Positions 37,977 to 46,295 of a stretch of DNA of 64,000 bases are shown here, piece by piece. Position 1 is the stretch's first letter; each line of letters opens with the position of its first letter. The notes beneath the pieces are model-generated. The model did not search any database and was not told the DNA's origin. It worked only from the letters and a program-made list of their open reading frames with translations. A program made the position numbers and the translations under genes. Source of the stretch: Rhodoplanes elegans (GTDB taxonomy: Bacteria; Pseudomonadota; Alphaproteobacteria; Rhizobiales; Xanthobacteraceae). The stretch lies in assembly GCF_016653355.1 (NCBI RefSeq), contig NZ_NHSK01000074.1:70178-134177 (forward strand), given 5' to 3'.

Positions 37977-39350
37977 ATGAGCCTCGACAACGGCGAGCGC
38001 CAGGTCGCGCCGACCATCGACGGAATCCGGGCCGACCACGTCGCCCGCTACAGGTGGGCCGCCGAGCGGCTGCCGGCCGGCTCCCGCGTGCTCGACGCGG
38101 GCTGCGGCATCGGATACGGCGCCCGCATCCTGGCCGAGGCCGGCCACAAGGTCGTGGCGCTGGACCGCAGCGCCGAGGCGCTCGCCTACGGCCGCGAGCA
38201 CTACGACCACGAGGGCATCGCCTGGCGCACCGGCGACCTGTCCGACCTCGGCGTGCTGCCCATGCTCGACGCCGTGGTCTGCTTCGAGGCGATGGAGCAC
38301 CTCGCCGAGCCGATCGCGTTCCTGCGTGAGGCCCGCCGGGTTGCGCCGCGGCTCCTGCTCTCCGTTCCGAACGAGCTCGGCATGCCGTTCGGCCGCCGCG
38401 GCTACGCCTTCCACCACCGGCACTACACGCCGGACCAGCTCGGATGGCACCTCGCTCGGGCCGGATTTGAGCCGAGCCTCTGCGGGTGGCAGGCGGACGC
38501 GGTCTCGCCAGTCATGGAAGAGTGGACGAGCACCGAGAGCTACCCGCGAACCCTAGTGGTCGACGCCAAGCGCGTCGCCCCGGCGCTGAACCTCGGCCCG
38601 GAGCCGGCCACGCCAGAGCGCGCCCCGCGCCACGTCGTCATCCTCGGGCTCGGCCCGTCGCTGGAGACCTTCGTCGACCTCGTGAAGCGCATGGGCGGCG
38701 CCTCGGCGCTCTGCGACGAGGTCTGGGGCATCAACGCGGTCGGCGACGTCATCGCGTGCGACAAAATTTTCCACCTTGACGACGTAAGGATCCAACAGGC
38801 GCGCGCCGAGGCATCTCCGACTAGCAACATCGCCGCGATGCTGCGCTGGATGAAGCGCCATCCCGGCCCGATCTACACCAGCCGGACCCATCCCGACTTC
38901 CCCGGCCTCGTCGAGTACCCGCTTCAGGACGTGCTCAACTCGATCGGGTTCGCCTACCTCAACAGCACCGCGGCCTACGCCGTGGCCTACGCGATTCACA
39001 TCGGCGTACAGGAGATCGGCCTGTTCGGCCTGGACTTCAGCTACGCCAACAGCCACCAGGCCGAGAAGGGCCGCGGCTGCGTCGAGTTCCTGCTCGGCAT
39101 CGCACACGCCCGCGGCATCCGGATCGGGTTCCCCGAGACCACCACGCTGATGGACGCGTGCGCACCGAACGACGAGCGGCTCTACGGCTACGACACGGTC
39201 CACGTCGACCTCGCAGGCGGCGGCGACGAACCGATCACCGTGGCGCTCCGCGAGCGTGAGACGATCGCGACGGCGGCCGAGATCGAGGCCCGCTACGACC
39301 ACGCCCGGCCCACCGTGCCGGCCGAGATGCTCGCCAAGGCCGCGGGCTGA
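37977..39350 (+). CDS. Methyltransferase fused to MptE/Maf-like (DUF115) domain (457 aa)
   Basis: Residues 30-200 are a class I methyltransferase (GSRVLDAGCGIGYGARILAE, VVALDRSAEAL, VVCFEAMEHL). From about 225 the pattern HVVILGLGPSLETFVDLVKR, YTSRTHPDFPG and EIGLFGLDFSYANSHQ resembles the MptE/DUF115 domain, also found in flagellin glycosylation (Maf) enzymes. It lies between capsid and connector genes. A role in modifying a virion glycan or protein is an inference. Confidence 0.75.
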   Translation: MSLDNGERQVAPTIDGIRADHVARYRWAAERLPAGSRVLDAGCGIGYGARILAEAGHKVVALDRSAEALAYGREHYDHEGIAWRTGDLSDLGVLPMLDAVVCFEAMEHLAEPIAFLREARRVAPRLLLSVPNELGMPFGRRGYAFHHRHYTPDQLGWHLARAGFEPSLCGWQADAVSPVMEEWTSTESYPRTLVVDAKRVAPALNLGPEPATPERAPRHVVILGLGPSLETFVDLVKRMGGASALCDEVWGINAVGDVIACDKIFHLDDVRIQQARAEASPTSNIAAMLRWMKRHPGPIYTSRTHPDFPGLVEYPLQDVLNSIGFAYLNSTAAYAVAYAIHIGVQEIGLFGLDFSYANSHQAEKGRGCVEFLLGIAHARGIRIGFPETTTLMDACAPNDERLYGYDTVHVDLAGGGDEPITVALRERETIATAAEIEARYDHARPTVPAEMLAKAAG

Positions 39351-39365
39351 CGACAGGAGATCTAC

Positions 39366-39632
39366 ATGGCGGCTGCGCAACTGATCGCGACCGGGGACAC
39401 GGCGACGAGCTCGTCCGACCAGACGGTCGCCGATGGCTCGACGCTGACCGTGGCGCTCAAAGGCGTCACGGGGTCTCAGGCCCGCGTCCTGATCGAGCTG
39501 AAGGACGACGGCGGCACCTACAACGTGGTTGGCGAACTGAACTCGCTGCAGCCCGCCACTGTGATCGCGGCGCCCGGCGTCTACCGCCTCACCCGCGTCG
39601 CCGGCGCGACCTGCGGGGTCTACAGTGGGTAG
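39366..39632 (+). CDS. Small beta-rich structural protein (88 aa)
   Basis: The sequence TGDTATSSSDQTVADGSTLT, then GVTGSQARVLIELKDDGG and PGVYRLTRVAGATCG looks like an Ig-like beta sandwich. An AGGAG site precedes the ATG. It may be a virion decoration or substrate of the flanking enzymes. No family is certain. Confidence 0.55.
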   Translation: MAAAQLIATGDTATSSSDQTVADGSTLTVALKGVTGSQARVLIELKDDGGTYNVVGELNSLQPATVIAAPGVYRLTRVAGATCGVYSG

Positions 39633-40848
39633 CCCGCTCCGTCCGGTGCTGCGGCCTCTGTTGAGGAGCCCGCTGCGCGATCCGCTCACCACGGGACAGG
39701 GTGTGCGGGTGACCCCCACGTTGCGAAACGTGGCCACGCGGTGCGCGATTCCGAACGTTCTGAGCACGACACTCAAGTATGCGAACGCGCGCCGCGCGCA
39801 CTACGCTCGGGACGCGATTGCGTCGTTGCAGATCGTCATCCCGAATTTCTACGTCAAGGCGACTGCCGCGACCGGAGAGGCTGGGACCGGCGGCACCGCG
39901 ACCGTGTCGGCGAGCATCGAGTATCCGCTCGGAACGCGCACACAGGTGCTGTTCTCCGGGGTCGCGACAGGTTCGATCCCGAACAACAGTTACATCGTTT
40001 CCGACGCGGTTGCTGTGTCGATTCCGAAGGATGCTCTATTTTACGTCTGGCTGCATTGGGAGAATGCGTCTGGGTTCCCTTATAGGAATTACACCGGTAA
40101 CAATCCTGGCGTGTTCGCGAGCGACGGCTACGAGTATTCGGCCTCGTCGCTCGCGGACAAGACGATGAGCGGGACGATCGCCAACAATTCTCCAACCAAC
40201 ACCAATGTATTCGGCTGCTGCGCGATTATTGCGATGTCGAAGCGGCCGGCGGTGCTGCTGATCGGCGATAGCCGATGCCTCGGTACGCGGGACTCCAATG
40301 TCGCAGGGTTCGGCGACCTCGGTGAGGTGGAGAAGAGCATCGGCCCGTCGCTCGCGGTTGCGAATTACGGAATTTCGTCGCTCACGGCGCAGGGGTGGAA
40401 CAACTCGCACGCGAACCAAGTCGCGTTGGCCCAGTATTTTCAGAACATCGTCATTCAGATTGGGGTCAACGATCTGTACAGCGGCGCATCGGCCGCAACT
40501 CTCATCACCAGAAACACGACGATCGCCGGAAACTTCACGGGAAAACGCATTTTCTATACGACGATCCCGCCAGAGACGACGTCGACGGACAACTGGGCGA
40601 CGGAAGTAAATCAGACGCCGGTGTCGGTTGAGAACGACACACAGCGGAAATCTTACAACGCCTCGGTTCGGGCCGGGTTGTCCGGAGCGTACGGCTATTT
40701 CGAAATCGCCGATGTGGTCGAAAGCGCACGGGATAGTGGCATATGGAAAGCTGGCTACACGCCTGATGGTGTGCACGAAAACGCAACGGCGACGGCCGCG
40801 ATCAAGGCGAGCGGTAACATCAACGCGACGGTTTTCGCGGCTACCTGA
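39625..40848 (+). CDS. SGNH/GDSL hydrolase (407 aa)
   Basis: The C-terminal half has all SGNH blocks: VLLIGDSRCLG (Ser), NYGISSLTAQGW (Gly), IQIGVNDLYSG (Asn) and the Asp-x-x-His of DGVHENATA. The N-terminal half is a beta-rich region. These esterases remove acetyl groups from surface polysaccharides. On a virion it would de-acetylate host capsule or O-antigen; it could instead act on a phage glycan with its neighbour. The GTG start overlaps the previous gene. Confidence 0.85.
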   Translation: MGSPLRPVLRPLLRSPLRDPLTTGQGVRVTPTLRNVATRCAIPNVLSTTLKYANARRAHYARDAIASLQIVIPNFYVKATAATGEAGTGGTATVSASIEYPLGTRTQVLFSGVATGSIPNNSYIVSDAVAVSIPKDALFYVWLHWENASGFPYRNYTGNNPGVFASDGYEYSASSLADKTMSGTIANNSPTNTNVFGCCAIIAMSKRPAVLLIGDSRCLGTRDSNVAGFGDLGEVEKSIGPSLAVANYGISSLTAQGWNNSHANQVALAQYFQNIVIQIGVNDLYSGASAATLITRNTTIAGNFTGKRIFYTTIPPETTSTDNWATEVNQTPVSVENDTQRKSYNASVRAGLSGAYGYFEIADVVESARDSGIWKAGYTPDGVHENATATAAIKASGNINATVFAAT

Positions 40849-40892
40849 CCCACCCACACCCCAATCTCAGTTGTGCCCCATCGCGAGGCAAG

Positions 40893-41108
40893 ATGAAACT
40901 CACCATCCTGAAACCCTTCCCCTACGCCGCAGACCACATCAACGCCGTGATGGTCGAGCCCGGAGAGGCCGAGATCGCGGACGACGTGGCTACCGGACTG
41001 ATCGTCGAGGGCTACGCGCGCGACCCTGCCAAGCCGCAGCCGATCCCGATGCAGCAGGTGCCGGTCGACAAGCCGGCGGCGCCCGCCGCCGAGAAGCGCA
41101 AGGCCTGA
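40893..41108 (+). CDS. Small conserved phage protein (71 aa)
   Basis: It begins MKLTILKPFPYAADHINAVM and ends with a proline- and alanine-rich basic tail. Small proteins of this type occur just before the head-tail connector in related phages. Function is unknown. Confidence 0.65.
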   Translation: MKLTILKPFPYAADHINAVMVEPGEAEIADDVATGLIVEGYARDPAKPQPIPMQQVPVDKPAAPAAEKRKA

Positions 41109-41110
41109 CC

Positions 41111-41752
41111 ATGCTCGTCGTCACCACCGCGGCGGCCCGGACCGATCTCACGACGCTGGAGCGGGTCAAATCCGACCTCCGGATCGAGGGCTCGGCCGAG
41201 GACGCCTACCTCCGCGGCCAGATCGCGGTGGCGACCGACCTGATCACGCGGCACCTCGGCGTTGTGCCGGCCGGCCGGTCCCGCACGCTCGGGCGCGAGA
41301 CCTTGGTCGAGACGCTCCGCCCGGACCGCAGCCGCGAGCTCCTGCTCCTGTCGCGCACCCCCATCGTGTCGATCGCGTCGGTGGTCGAGGCTGACGAGAC
41401 GGTGGACGCCGCGGAATACGAGATCGAGGACGCCGCGGCCGGTATGGTGCGCCGGCTCGACGCCGACGGCGATCCCGCGCTCTGGGCGACCGGCCGGATC
41501 GTGGTGACATACACGGCGGGGTGGCTGATGCCTGGCGATGCCAGCGCCGACCTGCCTGCCGCGATCGAGGCGGCCGCGATCGAGCTCGTCGGCTCGTTCC
41601 GCTCGGCGCGCGGCCGCGACCCGCTGGTGCGCTCCGAGAGCGTGCCGGGGCTCGGCGACACCTCGTATTGGATCCAGTCACCCATGGAGGCGGGCGAGCT
41701 GCCGCCGTCCGTCGCGACCAAGCTCGCCCCGTATCGGAGGATCGCGCTGTGA
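41111..41752 (+). CDS. Head-tail connector, gp6-like (213 aa)
   Basis: The helical DLTTLERVKSDLRIEGSAED, then AYLRGQIAVATDLITRHLGV, followed by RTPIVSIASVVEADE and the later PAAIEAAAIELVGSF match the HK97 gp6/SPP1 gp15-type connector that binds under the portal. Its position after the capsid block fits. Confidence 0.8.
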   Translation: MLVVTTAAARTDLTTLERVKSDLRIEGSAEDAYLRGQIAVATDLITRHLGVVPAGRSRTLGRETLVETLRPDRSRELLLLSRTPIVSIASVVEADETVDAAEYEIEDAAAGMVRRLDADGDPALWATGRIVVTYTAGWLMPGDASADLPAAIEAAAIELVGSFRSARGRDPLVRSESVPGLGDTSYWIQSPMEAGELPPSVATKLAPYRRIAL

Positions 41753-42189
41753 TCAGCCCGCTCAACCTCGGCGACTCCGTCATCGGCGCAGCCACGGCGG
41801 CCGCGGGCGAGGTCATCACGTCTTCGGCCGACATCAACGGCGCGACGCAGGCCTACCTGGAGATCGAGGACGACGTCTCCGCGGTCCTGCTGTCGGTCAA
41901 CTTCACGTACGGGTCTGGCGGGAGCACCCTGAAGGTCATCGTCGAGACCAGCGTCGACGGTGGCACGACCTGGACCGAGGTCTATCGCGCGGCCTTCACC
42001 ACGGCGAGCGGCCAGCGCCTCGTCAACCTGTCGGCACTGACCCCGGTGAGCCCCTACACCCCGGCCGCGCTCAGCGACGATGCGGTCAAGGACGGCATCA
42101 TCGGCCCGCGCTGGCGGGCTCGCAAGATCGTGAGCGGGACCTACGCGGGGAATTCGAGCCTGTCGGTTCGGATGGTGCCGCGGCGATGA
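41749..42189 (+). CDS. Connector-region structural protein (146 aa)
   Basis: It is rich in threonine and beta-prone (FTYGSGGSTLKVIVETSVDG, TASGQRLVNLSALTPVSPYT). A GTG overlaps the previous stop. It lies between two connector genes, so it is probably a structural component. No firm family. Confidence 0.65.
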   Translation: MISPLNLGDSVIGAATAAAGEVITSSADINGATQAYLEIEDDVSAVLLSVNFTYGSGGSTLKVIVETSVDGGTTWTEVYRAAFTTASGQRLVNLSALTPVSPYTPAALSDDAVKDGIIGPRWRARKIVSGTYAGNSSLSVRMVPRR

Positions 42190-42545
42190 GCCCGGAGGCG
42201 GCCCGCGCGATGTACGCGCGCCTGATGCAGGGCGGCCAGACCGTCACCATCAGGCGTCGGACCGGCGCCGGGTCGAACCCGCCAACCTTCGAGTTTGCGG
42301 TCCGCGGCCGGCATTCCGGCTTCGACCCGGCTTCGTTGGTCGGCGGCATCGTCCAGGGCGACAGTCAGGTGATCATCCTCGCGGAGGATCTTGCCGGCGT
42401 CGGGTTCGCACTACCGTTCCGGACGACCTATGACGCCGTGATTATCGACGGGCAAAGCTACAGCATCAAAGCGCCAGTGCCGCGCCGGGCGAGCGACGGG
42501 ACGATCGTGGCGTACGAACTGCAAGTCACGGGTGGTGGGAAGTAA
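42186..42545 (+). CDS. Head-closure / head-tail adaptor protein (119 aa)
   Basis: The compact beta protein with GGQTVTIRRRTGAGSNPPTF and VIIDGQSYSIKAPVPRRASD resembles head-closure proteins of the SPP1 gp16 / HK97 type. The ATG overlaps the previous stop. It would seal the connector after packaging. Confidence 0.65.
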   Translation: MSPEAARAMYARLMQGGQTVTIRRRTGAGSNPPTFEFAVRGRHSGFDPASLVGGIVQGDSQVIILAEDLAGVGFALPFRTTYDAVIIDGQSYSIKAPVPRRASDGTIVAYELQVTGGGK

Positions 42546-42549
42546 TGGC

Positions 42550-42849
42550 TCACTCCCGCATCCTGACCCCAGCCCCACCGGTGCGGGTGTCGCCGGGGTC
42601 GAGGAAGACAACGCCGCCGCGTTCCAGGGCGCCCTGGATAGCGGCAAGGATCGTGGCGCGGACCGGCGGGACGTCGTCGGTCTGCTCGGTACGGGAAACG
42701 GTGGCGTAGGAGACCGACGCGGCCTCGGCGAGCTGGGATGATGTCCACCCCAACAACGCCCGTGCCGCCCGAATTTGCTTCCCCGTGAGCATCGCGGGCG
42801 GCTTGTACAGCGCGGCGTGGTGCCGGACAACAGCGGAATTCCTCGGCAT
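42550..42849 (-). CDS. Antisense XRE regulator of a moron island (99 aa)
   Basis: LTGKQIRAARALLGWTSSQL, then AEAASVSYATVSRTEQTD is an XRE helix-turn-helix, ending with ERGGVVFLDPGDTRTGGAG, an end found in many such prophage regulators. It is divergent from the gene at 42974 with a promoter and inverted repeats between, so it probably represses that gene. The ATG at 42849 has AAAGG upstream. Confidence 0.8.
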   Translation of the reverse strand: MPRNSAVVRHHAALYKPPAMLTGKQIRAARALLGWTSSQLAEAASVSYATVSRTEQTDDVPPVRATILAAIQGALERGGVVFLDPGDTRTGGAGVRMRE

Positions 42850-42973
42850 TTCTCGGCCTTTCTCGGCAGAAGTGCGACGTTACGTAAAAAATGCGCTTGC
42901 AACGTAGCTGAAAGGCGATATCTTGTCACTACCGAGCACGATCGCTCATCAGCACGTCGAGGGTAGAGCGCAG
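42850..42973. promoter_or_regulatory. Divergent control region with promoter 42897-42924
   Basis: Rightward TTGCAA (42897-42902) and TATCTT (42919-42924) are 16 bp apart. GCGACGTTACGTAA (42874-42887) and the complement of TTGCAACGTAGC (42897-42908) form an inverted repeat overlapping the -35, a likely XRE operator. Confidence 0.6.
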
Positions 42974-43783
42974 ATGCAAACCACTATGGCTGCAGCCATG
43001 AAGAGCACACCGGCCGGCCGGCTGATGGTCGCCGACGTCAATCTCCGGATCGCGGTCGAGAACGCGCTTCGCGCGCGCCGCGGCAGCGTCGATCAGGCGC
43101 TCGACCTGTTCCTGCGCACCAACGGGCGCGAGGCGCTCCACGATTATTTCGAGCTTGTCGCCGCCGACATGGCCGGCGCTGCTCTGCCGGGCGGGGGCCA
43201 TATGTCGATTGGCTCCCAAAGAACTCGTGCCCTCGCCCGGCGACCGAATGACGACGACGCTGGCCAATGTTTCGGTGCCAACCACTCGGCGAGTGCCGGC
43301 GCGTCGTCACCCTCTGACGGACGGACCGACCATACCTGCGGTGTAGCCCACGTTGCGCCTGTCGGTTCTCCGTCTCTCTCTGACGGCGGTGCGGGCCAGC
43401 TCCGCATTGGCGCCCATTCACCTCGTGCCCGCGCCCCGTCACCCCTTCGCGAGCGGGCGGACCAAAGCCGCATTGTCACCCAGTCGCCGGGTGTCCGCCC
43501 CGCTCGCGATCCCTCTCCGACCCAACTTCGCGCCGTCGACGCGGTGAAGGGCGCCGCCGCAGATGCGATCTGGCGGGTGAAGAAGACCAGTGACGGCCGC
43601 GCGTGGGGCGAGATCGGGTATCACGAGCTGGCCGGGCTGGCGCGCGACGGCGGCATCGCCAAGGCGCTGATCGACCACATCGGCGCGGTCAACGACAAGC
43701 AACGGTTCGCGCCGCTCCCGACGCTGGTCTCGGCCGGCACATTCGAAACGCTCTGCCGCAACGCGGAGCGGGCCAATGTCTGA
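42974..43783 (+). CDS. Conserved phage protein with low-complexity centre (269 aa)
   Basis: The N-terminus (GRLMVADVNLRIAVENALRA, RRGSVDQALDLFLRTNG) and the C-terminus (DAIWRVKKTSDGRAWGEIGY, ALIDHIGAVNDKQRFAPLP) match a conserved alphaproteobacterial phage protein I recall. The middle (residues about 90-190) is a degenerate serine-, proline- and arginine-rich repeat. It is under its own promoter and pairs with the next gene. Function is unknown. Confidence 0.65.
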   Translation: MQTTMAAAMKSTPAGRLMVADVNLRIAVENALRARRGSVDQALDLFLRTNGREALHDYFELVAADMAGAALPGGGHMSIGSQRTRALARRPNDDDAGQCFGANHSASAGASSPSDGRTDHTCGVAHVAPVGSPSLSDGGAGQLRIGAHSPRARAPSPLRERADQSRIVTQSPGVRPARDPSPTQLRAVDAVKGAAADAIWRVKKTSDGRAWGEIGYHELAGLARDGGIAKALIDHIGAVNDKQRFAPLPTLVSAGTFETLCRNAERANV

Positions 43784-44672
43784 GGAGATCATCGCTCAGA
43801 TCCGCGCGTGGCACCGGGAGCGGTGTTATGCCATGGAGCAGCGCAAGCGTTCCAACGCCGCGCTCGGCGCCTACCTGCGGACCGCGCTGGGCTGGCGCAA
43901 GGACGCGCCGGCCGAAGAGCGGAAGGCGATCGAGGCGTTGGCCAAAGATCTGATCATCTGCGGCAAGCTGGGTGCCAAGGCCGCGGCACTGAAGACGCCG
44001 AAGCAGAACCATCATGAACTGGCCGGGTCACCAGAGTACAAGCGGTTCGCCAAGATCATCAGCGCCTCGATCAAGGCGCGAGCGCCGTGGGACGCGATCG
44101 AGTCCGAGTCGGTTAAAGCTTTGGAGGTTCTTGCCGAGCAGTTGCCCGTGTGGGCGGCGTTCGGCGCAGAGATTCGCGGATTCGGTCTGAAGTCGCTGGC
44201 GACGATCGTCGGAGAGGCCGGTGACCTGTCGAACTACGCCACGGTCGCGAAGCTGTGGAAGCGGATGGGCGTCGGGGTCGTCAACGGCAAGCGGCAAGGT
44301 GGCCTCGCCAAGTCGGCCAGCAAGGACGAGTGGATCGAGCACGGCTACAACCGGCAGCGCCGGTCGCGCATGTGGAACGTCGGCAAGGCGCTGATCTATG
44401 CCGGCGGCGAGTACGCGGACCTGTATCGCGCACGGAAGGAAGTCGAGCGGCAGAAGGCGGCCGACGAAGGGCTGACCGTCGCGCCGGCCGGGTCGATCCC
44501 AAAGAAACGGGCGGCTGAGTTCCGCTCGCTCGGACACATCGAAAAGCGCGCTCAGCGCGTGATGGAGAAAGAGCTTCTGAAACGCCTGTGGAAGGCGTGG
44601 CGGCGGGCCAGCATCCAGGTGAACCCCGAGGAGAGAATGCCCGCCTCCGAAATTCTGATCGCGGCCGAATAG
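43776..44672 (+). CDS. IS110-transposase-C-terminal / HhH-like protein (298 aa)
   Basis: The segment GFGLKSLATIVGEAGDLSNY, then ATVAKLWKRMGVGVVNGKRQ resembles the helix-hairpin-helix C-terminal domain of IS110/IS116 transposases. No DEDD catalytic domain is visible, so it is not a complete transposase. The rest is helical and basic (RAQRVMEKELLKRLWKAWRR). It may bind DNA branch structures. It overlaps the preceding gene by 8 bp. Confidence 0.65.
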   Translation: MSEEIIAQIRAWHRERCYAMEQRKRSNAALGAYLRTALGWRKDAPAEERKAIEALAKDLIICGKLGAKAAALKTPKQNHHELAGSPEYKRFAKIISASIKARAPWDAIESESVKALEVLAEQLPVWAAFGAEIRGFGLKSLATIVGEAGDLSNYATVAKLWKRMGVGVVNGKRQGGLAKSASKDEWIEHGYNRQRRSRMWNVGKALIYAGGEYADLYRARKEVERQKAADEGLTVAPAGSIPKKRAAEFRSLGHIEKRAQRVMEKELLKRLWKAWRRASIQVNPEERMPASEILIAAE

Positions 44673-44838
44673 CCGCGCGCGGCGGACCATTGCTGAATTG
44701 CAAACCACTGGTGCGGTGTCCGCCGCACTAATTCGGCGAAAGCCGAACGCCAGACCAAATCACCTTTGAATCCCAGAGACCGAGTGTCTGGCAAGCGGGT
44801 CGCAGCGATGCGGCCCGCGCACCTATGGAAGGTAGGCA
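44673..44838. other. Three-hairpin spacer after the moron island
   Basis: Stems are GTGCGG/CCGCAC (44711-44728), TTCGGC-GAAA-GCCGAA (44732-44747) and GCGGGTCGCA-GCGA-TGCGGCCCGC (44795-44818, one G-U pair). Two have GNRA loops. No ORF is present. It may end the island's transcript or form a leader for the tail genes. Confidence 0.5.
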
Positions 44839-45516
44839 ATGGCGCTGTCGGCCAAGATCGAGGCACTCGACCGCGACGTTGAACTGATCATTCAGTCCGA
44901 CCTCTCGCCGGCGGCGCGCAGCCGCGTGCTGGCGCAGTTCGCACGGGAGCAGATCGGGATCGCGAGCGAGCAGAACCGCCGCGCTCTGGGCTCTGTCCCG
45001 CCGTTCACGACGTTCGTTGACGGGTCGGAAAGTGCCGCACTCGATCGGGTTCGCCCGGATGGCGTGATCTCGGTCGAGTACGAGTTGTTCGTCGATGTCC
45101 TGCGCTTCATCGCCGACGAGTTGGTCAAGACCTCGCCGAAACTCACCGGCCGCTACTCGAAGAGCCACATCCTGATGGCCGATGGCGACGAGATCGAGCT
45201 GACGGACGACCTGCCGGACGCTGCCGAGTTTGCGTTCGTGTCGACGATGCCGTACAGCCGAAAACTTGAAAAAGGCTTGTCGCGGCAAGCACCTGATGGA
45301 ATTTACGAAGTGCTCGCCGCCAAGGCCAAGCGCAGGTTCTCCAACATCGCCACAATCCGCTTCGGCTTCCGATCGGTGCTCGGCGCCTCGGCGCTGAACA
45401 CCTGGGCAGGCCGGACCCGCATGCGGCCGAACCGCACCAACAAGCAGTCGGCCCGCGCGTTCGGCGACTGGCTCCGCCGGCAGCCGGCTATCGTCGTCAC
45501 GTTCAGGAACCGATAG
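44839..45516 (+). CDS. Tail-completion / neck protein, HK97 gp10-like (225 aa)
   Basis: The order of a helical start (MALSAKIEALDRDVELIIQS), a loop and TGRYSKSHILMADGDE, then ATIRFGFRSVLGAS resembles minor tail/neck proteins of the gp10 family. Position before the terminator gene fits. The family call is moderate. Confidence 0.65.
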   Translation: MALSAKIEALDRDVELIIQSDLSPAARSRVLAQFAREQIGIASEQNRRALGSVPPFTTFVDGSESAALDRVRPDGVISVEYELFVDVLRFIADELVKTSPKLTGRYSKSHILMADGDEIELTDDLPDAAEFAFVSTMPYSRKLEKGLSRQAPDGIYEVLAAKAKRRFSNIATIRFGFRSVLGASALNTWAGRTRMRPNRTNKQSARAFGDWLRRQPAIVVTFRNR

Positions 45517-45520
45517 CAGC

Positions 45521-45958
45521 ATGGCCGCCGACGCCGTTTACGACGCGATCCGGGCCTACCTGGAGGGCACCGAGAGCACGCCGCCGGCGTGGACCGCGAC
45601 CCGGATCCGCTGGGAAAACGAGGACTTCGTCAAGCCCGAGCCGCCGTCGCCGTGGATCGCTGTGGCACTCACCGGCGTGGTCTACGGCCAGCAAAGCATC
45701 GGCGCCGCGACTCAGGCGGATAACCGCTGGGACGAGGACGGGACGCTGTGGATCTCGGTGTTCGCCCCGGTCGGCCAGGGCGTGAGCGAGATCCGCGCGC
45801 TGTGCAAGCAGCTCGCGGACCTGTTCCGCGGGACGACTCTGCTCGGTGGTGCTTTGGAGTTTATGGACGCCGCGATCGGCACGAATGGGCCGGCTGCGGA
45901 AGAGGGGAATTGGTTCGAGCTGCTGGTCGCGATTGACTGGCGACGAATGGAGGCGTGA
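45521..45958 (+). CDS. Tail terminator protein, DUF4128-like (145 aa)
   Basis: AVYDAIRAYLEGTESTPPAW, then TATRIRWENEDFVKPEPPSP and LWISVFAPVGQGVSEIRALC match the tail terminator fold that closes the tail tube. It directly precedes the tube gene, allowing for the small antisense insert. Confidence 0.75.
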   Translation: MAADAVYDAIRAYLEGTESTPPAWTATRIRWENEDFVKPEPPSPWIAVALTGVVYGQQSIGAATQADNRWDEDGTLWISVFAPVGQGVSEIRALCKQLADLFRGTTLLGGALEFMDAAIGTNGPAAEEGNWFELLVAIDWRRMEA

Positions 45959-46129
45959 TCACTTCGTCTTCATGAACGCTTCGACGGCCTCGGCCAGTGC
46001 AACAAGATCGACCTTCCCGTCGATCCCAAATTCGCGCGGGTCGTCGCAGTCGTACAGGTACGGGCCACCGCTGAACAGTGGGCCTGATTGCCGTTCAAGC
46101 TCGGCGATGATCGCGTCGAGGAGTGTCAT
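45959..46129 (-). CDS. Antisense small protein between tail genes (56 aa)
   Basis: MTLLDAIIAELERQSGPLFS with the later acidic DCDDPREFGIDGKVDLVALA is a coherent small helical protein. AGGAGG lies 6 nt before its ATG. It is read against the tail operon, so it is a moron. The region 46130-46295 upstream should contain its promoter. Function is unknown. Confidence 0.65.
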   Translation of the reverse strand: MTLLDAIIAELERQSGPLFSGGPYLYDCDDPREFGIDGKVDLVALAEAVEAFMKTK

Positions 46130-46295
46130 TTCGGCCTCCTGTGAGGCGGAGAGAGTACCAAAATCCGGCCGCTTCGGCGAGCCGTAACGCCCTAACTGGC
46201 GCCTTGGGCAAGCGTCATCCGCGCCGTCGTGAGACGCCGCAACACCGCCGCCGTCGTGATGACGCCGGCTTCCTCCCTTTGATGGAGCCCAAACT

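Noticed and set aside
43776-44672. Complete IS110 transposon
   Set aside because: Only a C-terminal-like HhH region is seen; no DEDD catalytic domain and no element ends.
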